A stretch of DNA of 34,651 nt from CAZSHG01 sp964606695 [NCBI: uncultured bacterium] (GTDB lineage Bacteria; UBP14; UBA6098), in contig CAZSHG010000028.1 in assembly GCA_964606695.1 (NCBI GenBank), forward strand, positions 1 through 34,651, given 5' to 3'. This document shows, piece by piece, positions 25,859 to 33,657 of this stretch. A program made the translations under genes and the position numbers. The notes under the pieces are model-generated. The model did not search any database. It saw only the letters and a program-made list of their open reading frames with translations, and was not told the DNA's origin. Within the stretch, counting starts at the first letter, position 1. Each line of letters opens with the position of its first letter.

Positions 25859-27005
25859 GTTTTGCCTGAATAATACCGACAGTTGCGCGCGTGCGGGAAT
25901 CCTCAAAACCGGGGGGATTGAAATTCCCACACCGGTGTTCATGCCGGTAGGCACGCAGGGAACCGTGAAAACGCTGGAGATACGCGACCTAAAAGCCGAG
26001 GATTATCGGATCGTCCTCAACAATATGTATCACCTCTATCTTCGTCCCGGCGTGGAGCTAATCGAGGACTTCGGCGGCCTGCACGGATTTACAGGCTGGG
26101 ACAACGCTATCCTTACCGACAGCGGCGGGTTTCAGGTCTTCTCGATGACCGATTTAATCCGTGTGAAGGAGGAAGGCGTTCGATTCCAGAGCCATCTGGA
26201 CGGCAGTTACCATTTCATGACGCCGGAGAAAGCTACGGAAATTCAATATCGCATGCGCCCGAATATCTTCATGGCTTTCGACGAATGCCTGCCCTATCCA
26301 TCGACCAAAGCTAAAATCGCCGAATCAACGCAGTTGACCCTACGTTGGGCCGAGCGATGTAAAAACCGCTGGCGCGAACTACTCGACGCCGACGATGCCC
26401 CCTTGTCCAAACCCTCACTGTTCGGGATTATCCAGGGCGGGGCGGATATCGAATGGCGCAAACGTTCGACCGGGGGAACTGTCGCGCTGGATTTCCCCGG
26501 TTACGGCATCGGCGGGCTATCGGTCGGGGAACCGAAATCGATGATGTGGCCGGCGCTGGAAGCATGTATTCCCGAAATGCCCGAAAGCAAACCGCGTTAC
26601 ATGATGGGGGTCGGCACACCCGCGGATATAGTCGAGGCGGTTGCGCGGGGAGTCGATATGTTCGATTGTGTCATGCCCACGCGTAATTCGCGTAAAAGCA
26701 CTGTTTTTACGCGGAGGGGCAAACTCTCGCTAAAAGCCGCCTATTTTGAACACGACGAACGGCCTATCGACGAAAAATGCGACTGTTACACCTGCCAAAA
26801 TTATTCCAGAGCCTTCCTGCGCCATCTTTTCAAAGCAGGCGAAATCACGGCTATGCGATTGGCAACAATTCACACTCTTCATTTCTACAGGCAGTTGATG
26901 GATGAAATCCGCGAATCGATTCTACAAAGCCAGTTCGACAACTTCAGGTCGGAATTCTGCAAAACATATAGAGACAGGCTTTTGAAGCCCCATATCGATG
27001 GATAA
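25851..27005 (+). CDS. tgt: Queuine/preQ1 tRNA-ribosyltransferase
   Basis: A 384-residue Tgt. It exchanges guanine at position 34 of GUN-anticodon tRNAs for preQ1 in queuosine synthesis. Visible landmarks are PVFMPVGTQGTVKTL, the catalytic region LTDSGGFQVFS (Asp90), GIIQGG, GGLSVGE, and MFDCVMPTRNSRKS with the likely nucleophile Asp272. The zinc site is Cys310-x-Cys312-x2-Cys315 with His341. Length and order agree with bacterial Tgt. PTRNSRKS differs slightly from the common PTRNARNG/SGR. The start overlaps rsmD by eight bases and the stop overlaps the next gene by eight. The remaining queuosine genes are not in the window, so this gene only shows that a tRNA-guanine exchange step exists here. 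Confidence 0.96.
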   Translation: MIEFCLNNTDSCARAGILKTGGIEIPTPVFMPVGTQGTVKTLEIRDLKAEDYRIVLNNMYHLYLRPGVELIEDFGGLHGFTGWDNAILTDSGGFQVFSMTDLIRVKEEGVRFQSHLDGSYHFMTPEKATEIQYRMRPNIFMAFDECLPYPSTKAKIAESTQLTLRWAERCKNRWRELLDADDAPLSKPSLFGIIQGGADIEWRKRSTGGTVALDFPGYGIGGLSVGEPKSMMWPALEACIPEMPESKPRYMMGVGTPADIVEAVARGVDMFDCVMPTRNSRKSTVFTRRGKLSLKAAYFEHDERPIDEKCDCYTCQNYSRAFLRHLFKAGEITAMRLATIHTLHFYRQLMDEIRESILQSQFDNFRSEFCKTYRDRLLKPHIDG

Positions 27006-27954
27006 TATCGCACATACATTGGCCGGTCTGGCCACGCGCGACGTCGCACCGAAACCCCTTTTCAAGAGCAAGTCGTTCTTCTGGGTTACACTGGCCATAG
27101 CCAATATCCCCGATATAGATATCTTCGCGTGGTTCATAAATCAGGAGTTCTATTTCCATATCCATCGCGGAATAACACACTCGGTCTTCCTGATTCCCTT
27201 TTGGGGCTTGCTGGGAGCGGTTTCAGTGTATTTTATTTCCAAAAAAACAGTCTCTTTTCTCGATGCCTGGTTGTGGTTTTCGATTATAATAGTAGTCCAC
27301 ATAACATTAGACTGGGTAACCAGTTATGGGACTGCACTTTTTGCGCCCCTCACGGATGAACCCTATTCCGCGCACCTTTTCCCTATAGTCGATATATGGG
27401 TGTTGCTTCCGCTTATCATACTCCTCGCCATCGGAAGATATTTCTCCTATTGTCGCAGAAAAATCGCGGTTGTCGTTATCGCTTTCCTGCTCGTTTATGC
27501 AGGCTTCCGTTTCACGATGAAATCTCGCGCAGAAGGGTTAATAATCGAACAATACGGCGTTCCCGAAGAAATCGAAAGTTTTGCCAATCTAGAATCGTGG
27601 CGAGTCTGGCTAAATCCGTCGCTTTATCGAGTGGTAACGGTGCGCGGCGATTCTGCGGTTAGTTACGAAATCGCCCCGCTGAGCAAACGTATTGCCGAAC
27701 AGGGACGATACGATATATTCGACTCCACGGACGCCTATTGGGACGAAGTTCTCGAATTCACCTTATCGCGCGATTTTATCCTTCGCTCCGACCTTCCTAT
27801 ACACGATTTCCGCAACGACAGCCTACTTGTTTCGGATTTGCGATACACCTCAGACTTGAGTAATAATAGCTCGCTGACTATCTATTTTCCTGTCCGTAAA
27901 GGTAAAATCTCCGGCTCGCCGCGATTTCTCCGCCCGGAAATCGAAATTCGATAG
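26998..27954 (+). CDS. YdjM/YfhP-type (DUF457) membrane-bound metal-dependent hydrolase family protein
   Basis: A 318-residue membrane protein. The N-terminal half has the family's His/Asp pattern: MDNIAHTLAGL, IANIPDIDIFAW, HIHRGITHSVFLIPFWG and HITLDWVTSYGT. Several transmembrane segments are present at about residues 62-80, 87-107, 132-148 and 153-168. The C-terminal half (170-318) is soluble and without a motif I know. Relatives are annotated as metal-dependent hydrolases or LexA-regulated inner-membrane proteins; their reaction is not established. The ATG overlaps the tgt stop by eight bases, placing it third in a coupled rsmD-tgt cluster. A promoter-like site for the next gene lies just after its stop, so the transcription unit probably ends here, although I see no terminator hairpin. 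Confidence 0.8.
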   Translation: MDNIAHTLAGLATRDVAPKPLFKSKSFFWVTLAIANIPDIDIFAWFINQEFYFHIHRGITHSVFLIPFWGLLGAVSVYFISKKTVSFLDAWLWFSIIIVVHITLDWVTSYGTALFAPLTDEPYSAHLFPIVDIWVLLPLIILLAIGRYFSYCRRKIAVVVIAFLLVYAGFRFTMKSRAEGLIIEQYGVPEEIESFANLESWRVWLNPSLYRVVTVRGDSAVSYEIAPLSKRIAEQGRYDIFDSTDAYWDEVLEFTLSRDFILRSDLPIHDFRNDSLLVSDLRYTSDLSNNSSLTIYFPVRKGKISGSPRFLRPEIEIR

Positions 27955-27971
27955 GAACTTCACGAAATTAC

Positions 27972-28000
27972 TTGACTTAAGACATTTAGCACGCAATACT
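27972..28000 (+). promoter_or_regulatory. Candidate promoter of the inositol-lipid genes
   Basis: TTGACT (27972-27977), a 17-base spacer and AATACT (27995-28000) lie between the YdjM-type gene and the phosphatidyltransferase gene. Transcription would begin near 28007, which would exclude the ATG at 28003 and favour the start at 28030. Confidence 0.45.
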
Positions 28001-28029
28001 TCATGCTTAATTTTATATCGTGGAGTCGA

Positions 28030-28695
28030 ATGAACCTTGATAAAAGAAATAATACTGTCGCAACCGGCTATCTTAAATTCGTTCACAGTTGCGCGACAAC
28101 GCTGAATAAAATCGGGCTGGGACCGGCCTTTTACACTGTCGCGGGCTTCATCTTTGCGGTTATTGCGGGTTTTGCGCTCTGGTTCGGGCACCTGATAATC
28201 GGCGGGATACTGCTTTTCGTCGGAGGCCTATTCGACAGCATGGACGGCGCTATCGCACGGCTTAGCGGGCGAGAGACGAAATTCGGAGCCCTCCTCGATT
28301 CCACGTTCGACAGATATTCCGAGTTCGCTATATATCTTGGCTTTTACGGTTATCTTGGATATTCCTACGCCCGGTTTGTCGATTTCTATCAGATAGTCGC
28401 AATCTTCGCGCTACTCGGATCGGTGATGGTAAGTTACGTTCGCGCGCGTAGCGAGGGATTGGGCATCTCCTGCTCCGTCGGTTTCTGGCAGAGGCCGGAA
28501 CGAGTAATCGCACTCGGGACGGCGTCGATTGTTACAGGCCTTCTCAACCCGTTTTTGATTAAGCTATCATACAATTACCTGCACGACATCTTCATAAAAG
28601 TCGTGCTGATAATTCTCGCGATTGGAACTAACGCAACCGCAATTGGGAGGATATTCCACGCGCGAAATTACCTTCGCGAAAGGGGATTGAAATAA
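28030..28695 (+). CDS. CDP-alcohol phosphatidyltransferase, probably phosphatidylinositol-phosphate synthase
   Basis: A 221-residue integral membrane enzyme. The CDP-alcohol signature D-x2-DG-x2-AR-x8-G-x3-D-x3-D is complete: Asp69, Asp72, Gly86, Asp90 and Asp94, within [13 protein letters not shown] and [14 protein letters not shown]. These Asp residues bind two metals and the CDP-diacylglycerol pyrophosphate (family knowledge). About six membrane helices surround it. The acceptor alcohol is not readable from the motif. The gene lies 16 bases before an inositol-3-phosphate synthase, so inositol phosphate is the likely acceptor, giving phosphatidylinositol phosphate, as in actinobacteria. I chose ATG 28030, with GGAG four bases upstream, over ATG 28003, which lacks a ribosome site and lies at the expected transcription start. 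Confidence 0.88.
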   Translation: MNLDKRNNTVATGYLKFVHSCATTLNKIGLGPAFYTVAGFIFAVIAGFALWFGHLIIGGILLFVGGLFDSMDGAIARLSGRETKFGALLDSTFDRYSEFAIYLGFYGYLGYSYARFVDFYQIVAIFALLGSVMVSYVRARSEGLGISCSVGFWQRPERVIALGTASIVTGLLNPFLIKLSYNYLHDIFIKVVLIILAIGTNATAIGRIFHARNYLRERGLK

Positions 28696-28711
28696 TCGGA
28701 TTGGAGAGAAT

Positions 28712-29809
28712 ATGGGAAACAAAGTAAGAGTAGCAATAATCGGCGTGGGGAACTGCGCCAGTTCGCTTGTTCAGGGCGTTCATTATTACGCAAGCGCCGC
28801 CGAGGATGATTTCGTTCCAGGGCTTATGCATGTCAATCTGGGGGGAATCCACATCAGAGACGTGGAGTTCTCCGCCGCTATAGATATCGACAGAAACAAG
28901 GTCGGCAAAGACCTTTCCGAGGCTATTTTCACTGAACCCAATTGCACGACGAAGTTTTATCCGGATGTTCCTCGCCTGGGCGTTCCTGTTCATAGGGGGA
29001 TGACCCACGACGGTCTGGGGCAATATCTGAAGCAACTTATAACCAAGGCTCCCGGCCCCACGGACGATATAGTCGGAATCCTCAAAGATACCGACACGGA
29101 CGTTGTAGTGAATTACCTCCCGGTGGGTTCCGAGGAGGCGACCAAATGGTATGTTGAGCAGGTTCTCGACGCAGGGTGCGCTTTCGTAAATTGCATTCCT
29201 GTCTTCATTGCCAGGGAAAAATACTGGCAGGGACGTTTCGAGCAAAAAGGCCTGCCCGTTATCGGCGACGATATCAAATCGCAGGTGGGCGCGACAATAT
29301 TGCATCGCGTGTTGACCAACCTCTTCCTCGACCGTGGAATGCCTATCGATAGAACATATCAACTCAACACCGGCGGAAACACGGATTTCCTGAACATGCT
29401 CGAACGCGCGCGACTCGACAGTAAGAAAGAATCGAAAACTAACGCGGTTAGATCCCAAATTGAACGGCGCGGAAGGAATATCGACGAGGATGATATCCAC
29501 GTGGGGCCTTCGGATTACGTCGCATGGCAGAAGGACAATAAAATCTGCTACCTGCGCATCGAGGGACGCCATTTCGGCGACGTGCCGATGAACGTGGAAT
29601 GCAGGCTTTCGGTCGAGGATTCGCCCAACAGCGCGGGAGTTGTAATCGACGCCGTTCGGATAGCCAAACTCGCGCTGAATGCCGGGATATCGGGCACGCT
29701 GGAAGGGCCGTCCAGCTATTTCATGAAATCCCCGCCAATCCAATATGATGACGGCGAGGCAAGACGGCTAACCGAAGAATTTATATCCGATAATCCTCTA
29801 CCGAATTAG
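28712..29809 (+). CDS. ino1: Inositol-3-phosphate synthase (mycobacterial/archaeal type)
   Basis: A 365-residue Ino1. It converts glucose 6-phosphate to 1L-myo-inositol 1-phosphate (also numbered 3-phosphate) with NAD as a transient cofactor. Motifs include the NAD-binding [61 protein letters not shown] and DSKKESKT, all in family order. Length and spacing match the short actinobacterial/archaeal subgroup, not the longer eukaryotic enzyme. GGAGAG lies before ATG 28712. Only 16 bases separate it from the CDP-alcohol phosphatidyltransferase, so the pair likely makes inositol phospholipid. The MATE gene starts about 40 bases downstream. An open frame on the opposite strand across this gene is a shadow. 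Confidence 0.95.
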   Translation: MGNKVRVAIIGVGNCASSLVQGVHYYASAAEDDFVPGLMHVNLGGIHIRDVEFSAAIDIDRNKVGKDLSEAIFTEPNCTTKFYPDVPRLGVPVHRGMTHDGLGQYLKQLITKAPGPTDDIVGILKDTDTDVVVNYLPVGSEEATKWYVEQVLDAGCAFVNCIPVFIAREKYWQGRFEQKGLPVIGDDIKSQVGATILHRVLTNLFLDRGMPIDRTYQLNTGGNTDFLNMLERARLDSKKESKTNAVRSQIERRGRNIDEDDIHVGPSDYVAWQKDNKICYLRIEGRHFGDVPMNVECRLSVEDSPNSAGVVIDAVRIAKLALNAGISGTLEGPSSYFMKSPPIQYDDGEARRLTEEFISDNPLPN

Positions 29810-29848
29810 AACCCGACAGGCTCGAATCAGTCCTTCAGCTAACTCGTT

Positions 29849-31228
29849 TTGTGTGAAAAATACAACATACAGGAGACTTCCGAGGGAACTTACCCATCCT
29901 CCGCTCCGCCACCGGAGTCGAAAGGGGCAGTAGCACCGGCGGTTATAGACCTCCTCTCCACGACTACGGTAATGGTTTTCGAAGGGATACTCCTCGGACG
30001 ATTCTCAAGCTCGGCGCTGGCGGGCGGAGGAATGGGATTGCAGTTCCTGTTCTTCATGTTCACGATCTTCCTGACCTTCGTTATGGGAGCCGCCGTGCCG
30101 ATATCACGCCTTATAGGCGCCGGCAAGAAGCGGGAAGCGGACAGGCTGTTTGGAAACGCCATGGGAGGCGCGCTGGGGCTGGGAATCCTGTTCTCGATTA
30201 TCTCCCTGCTGATGGTCGGGTTCGTATTCAGAACCTTTTTCGGCGCGACCGGAAACGTGGAAACCGCCGGTGTTGGTTATTTTCGATACATCGTCCTCTT
30301 TATGCCGTTAATCGCACTCAATTTTACTGGCACCGGAATCTTGAGAGCCACTGGCGACGCCTTTGCCGGTATGATGGCCAACCTCTCCGCAAACTGTATC
30401 TACGCCACCCTGGCGATTTTATTCGTTTTCGGCTTCGAGCCGGCGGGGATAGCCCCGATGGGCGCAAAAGGATCCGCACTCGCGCTGGGAATTGGCCAGA
30501 CAATCGGGCTAATTGTCCAGCTTCGGTTCGTTTTGAAAAACAAAACCGCGATTACTTTGCATTTCATGGACATAATCGGTCCCCAATGGAAGACCATCAA
30601 GCGCATCATCAAGTCGGGAATTCCCGTAACGGCGGAACAATTTTTCTGGATGACGGGGCAGATAGTCCTAATCGCATATTTAGGCAGGTTGGGCGAAACG
30701 CCGCTTGCCGCACATCAGATAATCATCCGACTGACACAAACACTCGGAGTTATCTATCAGGGCTTCGCCTTCGGCAACATGGCACTATGCGGAAGACATA
30801 TCGGCGCTGATAACGAGGAAAGGGCGGTTGTGATATCGCGGAGAATCCGATATATCAGTCTCGGCGTTTCTTTGATTATTGCCGCCGTTGTCTATTTCAA
30901 CGCCGAGGCTATTGTGCGCCTTTTCACCTTCGACCCCGACGTAACCCGGCTCGCGCTTTTAATAATGCCTATCCTCGCGCTTCAGCAAATTCCGAAATCG
31001 CAGACTATGATTACCGCCAGCGAACTCCGGGCGAGAGGAGATCTCGTTTTTATAGCTTTAGTCGGAGGGAGTTTTGTAGCGCTGAATATGATAGGGCTTT
31101 CATATCTGGGCGTGTTCGTATTCAAATGGGGATTGCCTGCGATATGGGCGCTTCTGGTTATAGACGAGATCGACAGGCTGGTTGTTCATCTTTTTCGAAT
31201 GAGACGCAGAATAGTGAAAATCGTTTAA
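29849..31228 (+). CDS. MATE-family multidrug/toxin exporter with non-ATG start
   Basis: A 459-residue protein with about 12 hydrophobic segments in the MATE (NorM/DinF) pattern. TM1 is near DLLSTTTVMVFEGILLGRFS, and MGAAVPISRLIGAGKKREADRLFGNAMG is the conserved loop after TM2. The second half repeats the motif (LGRLGETPLAAHQIIIRL, FGNMALCGRHIGADNEERA). The family exports cationic compounds using a Na+ or H+ gradient; the substrate is unknown. The start is uncertain. The frame opens at 29843 and its first start codon is TTG 29849, without a ribosome site; the first in-frame ATG lies inside TM1. An AGGAG at about 29881 has no start codon in reach. A sequencing error or unusual initiation is possible. 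It follows ino1 by 39 bases and ends at a strong terminator. Confidence 0.85.
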   Translation: MCEKYNIQETSEGTYPSSAPPPESKGAVAPAVIDLLSTTTVMVFEGILLGRFSSSALAGGGMGLQFLFFMFTIFLTFVMGAAVPISRLIGAGKKREADRLFGNAMGGALGLGILFSIISLLMVGFVFRTFFGATGNVETAGVGYFRYIVLFMPLIALNFTGTGILRATGDAFAGMMANLSANCIYATLAILFVFGFEPAGIAPMGAKGSALALGIGQTIGLIVQLRFVLKNKTAITLHFMDIIGPQWKTIKRIIKSGIPVTAEQFFWMTGQIVLIAYLGRLGETPLAAHQIIIRLTQTLGVIYQGFAFGNMALCGRHIGADNEERAVVISRRIRYISLGVSLIIAAVVYFNAEAIVRLFTFDPDVTRLALLIMPILALQQIPKSQTMITASELRARGDLVFIALVGGSFVALNMIGLSYLGVFVFKWGLPAIWALLVIDEIDRLVVHLFRMRRRIVKIV

Positions 31229-31232
31229 TACA

Positions 31233-31259
31233 AAAAGGCGGCCTCGGCGACCGCCTTTT
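31233..31259. terminator. Bidirectional terminator between convergent genes
   Basis: AAAAGGCGG (31233-31241) pairs with CCGCCTTTT (31251-31259), giving an A-tract on one side and a T-run on the other, so it can serve both the MATE gene and the minus-strand Cys/His-rich operon. A second small hairpin, ATCTCT/AGAGAT at 31281-31295, touches the stop of the minus-strand gene. Confidence 0.85.
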
Positions 31260-31294
31260 CATATAATTGATCGGCAGAGTATCTCTCGAAGAGA

Positions 31295-32128
31295 TTATTT
31301 CATCAGGATGATCTTCTTCGATTCCGTGGTGCCGGTTACTCTGGCGAAATAGGTTCCCGAGTTCAAAGCCCTACCCCCGGAATCCGTGCCGTCCCAGTGG
31401 ACGCTGGTTCCCATGATTGGCAATGCTCTAACCACTCTACCCTGAACATCGATGATATCCAGTGTGCGGGCGGTTTCCGGTTTGCCCTCTATCTTGATTT
31501 CCACCGAGGCGTTGAAGGGGTTCGGGATAATATTGCCGATCTTTACCCGGGTGGGAATATTCTGATTGTCTTCCCCCACCTCGGAAGTGACGTTCTTGTC
31601 CCCTGTAGCCTCGCTACAGCAACCGCCGGAGGCGTGTCCGCCACCGGAGCCGTGACAACCTGCGCGGCCATCCGGCTTGTCGCAAGATTTGTCGCATTCG
31701 CCGGGGGCGTGGTCGCAGTCCGAGCCGTCGCAACCGCTATGGCTACCGGAACCGTGACAACCTGCGCGGCCACCCGGCTTGTCGCAAGATTTGTCGCATT
31801 CGCCGGGGGCGTGGTCGCAGTCCGAGCCGTCGCAACCGCTATGGCCACCGGAGCCGTGGCAACCGCCGCCGCCTTTTGTTGATCCGCGGGCTTCCGGCAT
31901 TTCGATTCCGAAACCGTCGAGAAGATCTCTGAGCGCCGCCCGGATTTCTTCCGGAGAAGCGCCGGATTCGATCATCTCGGCCTTCGTCGTGTGCAGAAGC
32001 TCCATCTGGTCTTCCGTGAGAGTGATGCGTGTTCCTCTGCCGCCGCATCCCGGGCCGGCGAAGGCCGTGGAGGCGAGAAGAAGAAACGCCACGGAGAGGG
32101 CGATGGAAATTGTTGTTCTCATTTTCAT
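31295..32128 (-). CDS. Secreted Cys/His-rich repeat protein with T9SS-like sorting tail
   Basis: A 277-residue protein with signal peptide (MKMRTTISIALSVAFLLLASTAFA). Next comes a helical segment (ITLTEDQMELLHTTKAEMIE ... EEIRAALRDLLDGF) that recalls periplasmic Spy/CpxP-like metal-stress proteins. Residues about 92-165 hold tandem 34-residue units with GCHGSG, HSGCDGSDCDHAPG and ECDKSCDKP. Each unit carries about six Cys plus two to three His and many Asp, a probable metal-binding array. The tail (IIPNPFNASVEIKI ... VHWDGTDSGGRALNSGTYFA ... KKIILMK) is T9SS-like, so the array would be placed on the cell surface. It is the last gene of a three-gene unit behind an ArsR repressor. Metal binding and surface sequestration are inferred; the metal is unknown. 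GGGAG lies upstream of the ATG. Confidence 0.82.
   Translation of the reverse strand: MKMRTTISIALSVAFLLLASTAFAGPGCGGRGTRITLTEDQMELLHTTKAEMIESGASPEEIRAALRDLLDGFGIEMPEARGSTKGGGGCHGSGGHSGCDGSDCDHAPGECDKSCDKPGGRAGCHGSGSHSGCDGSDCDHAPGECDKSCDKPDGRAGCHGSGGGHASGGCCSEATGDKNVTSEVGEDNQNIPTRVKIGNIIPNPFNASVEIKIEGKPETARTLDIIDVQGRVVRALPIMGTSVHWDGTDSGGRALNSGTYFARVTGTTESKKIILMK
31641..31864 (-). repeat. 102-bp tandem repeat encoding 34-residue Cys/His-rich units
   Basis: Two near-identical 102-bp copies (31641-31742 and 31743-31844) and the start of a third (31845-31864) lie in the secreted Cys/His-rich gene. Differences between copies are few point changes, so the duplication is recent or kept uniform by recombination. 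Copy number may vary between strains. Confidence 0.88.
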
Positions 32129-32146
32129 TTCAAATTCTCCCTGGGT

Positions 32147-32356
32147 TTAAAGTTCTTCGAGTAGTTCTTTAACGGCCGAAATTTCGGCTTCGAGCTCTTT
32201 TGCGTAGTTTTCGAGACGTTCGCGTTTTTCTTCCTTCGTCATGAATTTACGCCAGTTACCCTTGCCCTTGCCGCCGCTACAGCAGTCTCCGCCGTGATGG
32301 CGATAGTGTTCCGTTCCGCAAGAACATCTTTTTTGATGATGACCATGATGACACAT
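32147..32356 (-). CDS. Small Cys/His-rich cytoplasmic protein with C-terminal coiled coil
   Basis: A 69-residue protein. The first 30 residues are a Cys/His cluster (MCHHGHHQKRCSCG, EHYRHHGGDCCSGG) with five Cys and eight His, likely to bind metal. The C-terminal half, KFMTKEEKRERLENYAKELE onward, is a charged helix like the end of DUF5320-type small proteins, which I recall as often next to ArsR genes. It has no signal peptide. The start at 32356 is fixed by AAAGGAG five bases upstream. It lies 20 bases after the arsR stop and 18 bases before the secreted Cys/His-rich gene, so all three are probably one operon. It could act as a cytosolic metal buffer or chaperone; this is inference from composition and context. 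Confidence 0.8.
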   Translation of the reverse strand: MCHHGHHQKRCSCGTEHYRHHGGDCCSGGKGKGNWRKFMTKEEKRERLENYAKELEAEISAVKELLEEL

Positions 32357-32376
32357 AGCATCTCCTTTGGTTATTG

Positions 32377-32694
32377 TTAATGATTGCATGTCTCGTTTTG
32401 ACCATGACAATTGCCCATGCAGAGCGACCTGAGGAAGTTTCTCAGGGCATCGATTGCATCGGGATTGATATGGTAGTGACTGTGTTTGCCGTGTCTTTCG
32501 CCGGAGACGATGCCGGCGAGTCTGAGTATCCTGAGATTCTGCGAGATCACCGATTGGGGCAGATCCAGCTCTTCCGCGATGGCATTCACGCACATCGGGC
32601 CATCCGCCAGCGCCTTCACGATCTCTATTCTCACCGTCGAGGATAATGCCTTAAACAGGACTTCCAATGATATTTCGTGTTCGTAATTGTTCAT
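32377..32694 (-). CDS. ArsR/SmtB-family metal-responsive repressor with Cys/His tail
   Basis: A winged-helix repressor of about 105 residues. It has LEVLFKALSSTVRIEIVKAL, then the recognition helix region LPQSVISQNLRILRLAGIV and the wing ERHGKHSHYHI. These are typical ArsR/SmtB dimers, which leave DNA when metal binds. The end is metal-ligand rich: CMGNCHGQNETCNH. It likely controls its own operon, which continues with the small and the secreted Cys/His-rich proteins. The start is uncertain: GTG 32727 and ATGs at 32721, 32706 and 32694 are all in frame. The promoter's probable transcription start near 32723 argues against the GTG, and I prefer ATG 32694. Which metal it senses cannot be read from the sequence. 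Confidence 0.88.
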   Translation of the reverse strand: MNNYEHEISLEVLFKALSSTVRIEIVKALADGPMCVNAIAEELDLPQSVISQNLRILRLAGIVSGERHGKHSHYHINPDAIDALRNFLRSLCMGNCHGQNETCNH

Positions 32695-32729
32695 CTTCCA
32701 TTCCATTCCACGAGTTAACATCTTCACGT

Positions 32730-32760
32730 ATTAAAATATGTGCATATGAACGAATGTCAA
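32730..32760 (-). promoter_or_regulatory. Promoter and probable ArsR operator of the Cys/His-rich operon
   Basis: On the minus strand, TTGACA occupies 32760-32755 and TTTAAT 32735-32730, with a rather long spacer of 19; TATTTT gives a spacer of 16. Between them, 32736-32747 read ATATGTGCATAT on the plus strand, a dyad (ATATG/CATAT) next to GAAC, similar to known ArsR/SmtB sites. A repressor there would block RNA polymerase. Confidence 0.5.
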
Positions 32761-32978
32761 GGATTATTTTTAAAAACTTAAAATAATCTGTGGAAGGCTT
32801 TTTGAGCGGCGAAAAGGAACATTCGGTATTTATTGTGAGGGGTTTGAATTTTAACGCTCCGGCGATAATTTAACCGTGCCCTTCAGGGGGGAATTTCGAC
32901 CCGCAACCTGAAGAATGTGGTTTTCCGCTTTGTCTTCGATACAAAAGGAGATTCTCCCGTGGGCAGGATTTTGCGGAT

Positions 32979-33443
32979 TCAACCGCGCGTCTCCTCGAAC
33001 ATCATCACGATTTTATCGATTGCGTCCTCGGCCGGGAGGCTCATTGGCAACATCAGGCCGGTGGCTTCCGGTTGCACCGCAAGGATATATATTTCGATTT
33101 CCGGCAGGAGTTTTCTGAGATATTGCACCAGCGGCCCGAAACCGGGGCCATGCGTTGCCGGGAGTTCACGCACCAGGTCTTCAGGCTTATATATTCGAAT
33201 CTCGCCCGGTTCGCCGTCGAATGTCACCGCGTCGGCGATTATCAGCGTGGATGGAGCCATATCGATAATTTTCCCCAGCCAGTTTTCCGGCGCCAGCCCG
33301 CCGACGATACATCGCTCGCCGAACGACGCCTTCAGCCTCTCCGCCAGCTTCGGCCCGAAAGCGTCGTCCCCGGAAATATCGTTCCCAACACCGATAATCA
33401 CGGCGTCGGTTGGAAGAGATTGTATGAGTTCGCGAACATCCAT
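32979..33443 (-). CDS. Hydrogenase maturation protease (HycI/HybD family)
   Basis: A 154-residue protein with the family's opening motif VIIGVGNDISGDDAFG (usual form GVGN.L.GDE/DG.G). The nickel-sensing ligands seen in HybD have counterparts here: Asp27 (GDDAFG), Asp71 (IIADAV) and His98 (ATHGPGF). Such endopeptidases clip the C-terminus of the [NiFe]-hydrogenase large subunit after nickel insertion. The end, AVQPEATGLMLPMSLPAEDAIDKI, matches the conserved last strand and helix. Starts: ATG 33443 is used here; an in-frame GTG at 33458 adds five residues, and neither has a clear ribosome site. No hydrogenase subunit or hyp gene is in the window, so it is an orphan here. The minus-strand neighbour downstream is the ArsR operon, about 220 bases away. 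Confidence 0.88.
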   Translation of the reverse strand: MDVRELIQSLPTDAVIIGVGNDISGDDAFGPKLAERLKASFGERCIVGGLAPENWLGKIIDMAPSTLIIADAVTFDGEPGEIRIYKPEDLVRELPATHGPGFGPLVQYLRKLLPEIEIYILAVQPEATGLMLPMSLPAEDAIDKIVMMFEETRG

Positions 33444-33604
33444 ATGGGTAATAAACACGGGAAATACTTAATAAAAATGAAATTACTAAACAAGACGGGA
33501 GTTTCAATCGAATGTCCATATCGACAATAACGGGTAAAAATCGCAATTACGCAATAAAAAAGGACGTTCCATGTAACAATAGGTCCAGAAAGTAAAATTT
33601 GTGC

Positions 33605-33640
33605 TTGACATAGAAAAGTTATTTGGTGTTATTGCCAAAT
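33605..33640 (+). promoter_or_regulatory. Promoter with overlapping palindromic operator for arsR
   Basis: TTGACA lies at 33605-33610 and TGTTAT at 33627-33632 (spacer 16). The -10 lies inside the palindrome ATTTGG-N8-CCAAAT (33621-33640). A nearly identical palindrome occurs just after the gene. This layout fits autorepression by the ArsR protein. Confidence 0.6.
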
Positions 33641-33657
33641 TACGAAGGGAATAAATT

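Noticed and set aside
28628-29743. Long open frame on the minus strand opposite ino1
   Set aside because: It is fully antisense to a clear Ino1 gene, has no recognisable motif or ribosome site, and reflects codon bias of the real gene.
31641-31864. Tandem repeat considered as a CRISPR array
   Set aside because: Units are 102-bp coding repeats without unique spacers and stay in frame.
31397-31882. Plus-strand open frame with repeated Ala/Val/Arg peptide opposite the Cys/His-rich gene
   Set aside because: Its repeats are only the complement of the 102-bp units; the minus strand has signal peptide, motifs and ribosome site.
32917-33471. Plus-strand open frame opposite the hydrogenase maturation protease
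   Set aside because: No family motif, whereas the minus strand shows the GVGND and GDDAFG motifs.
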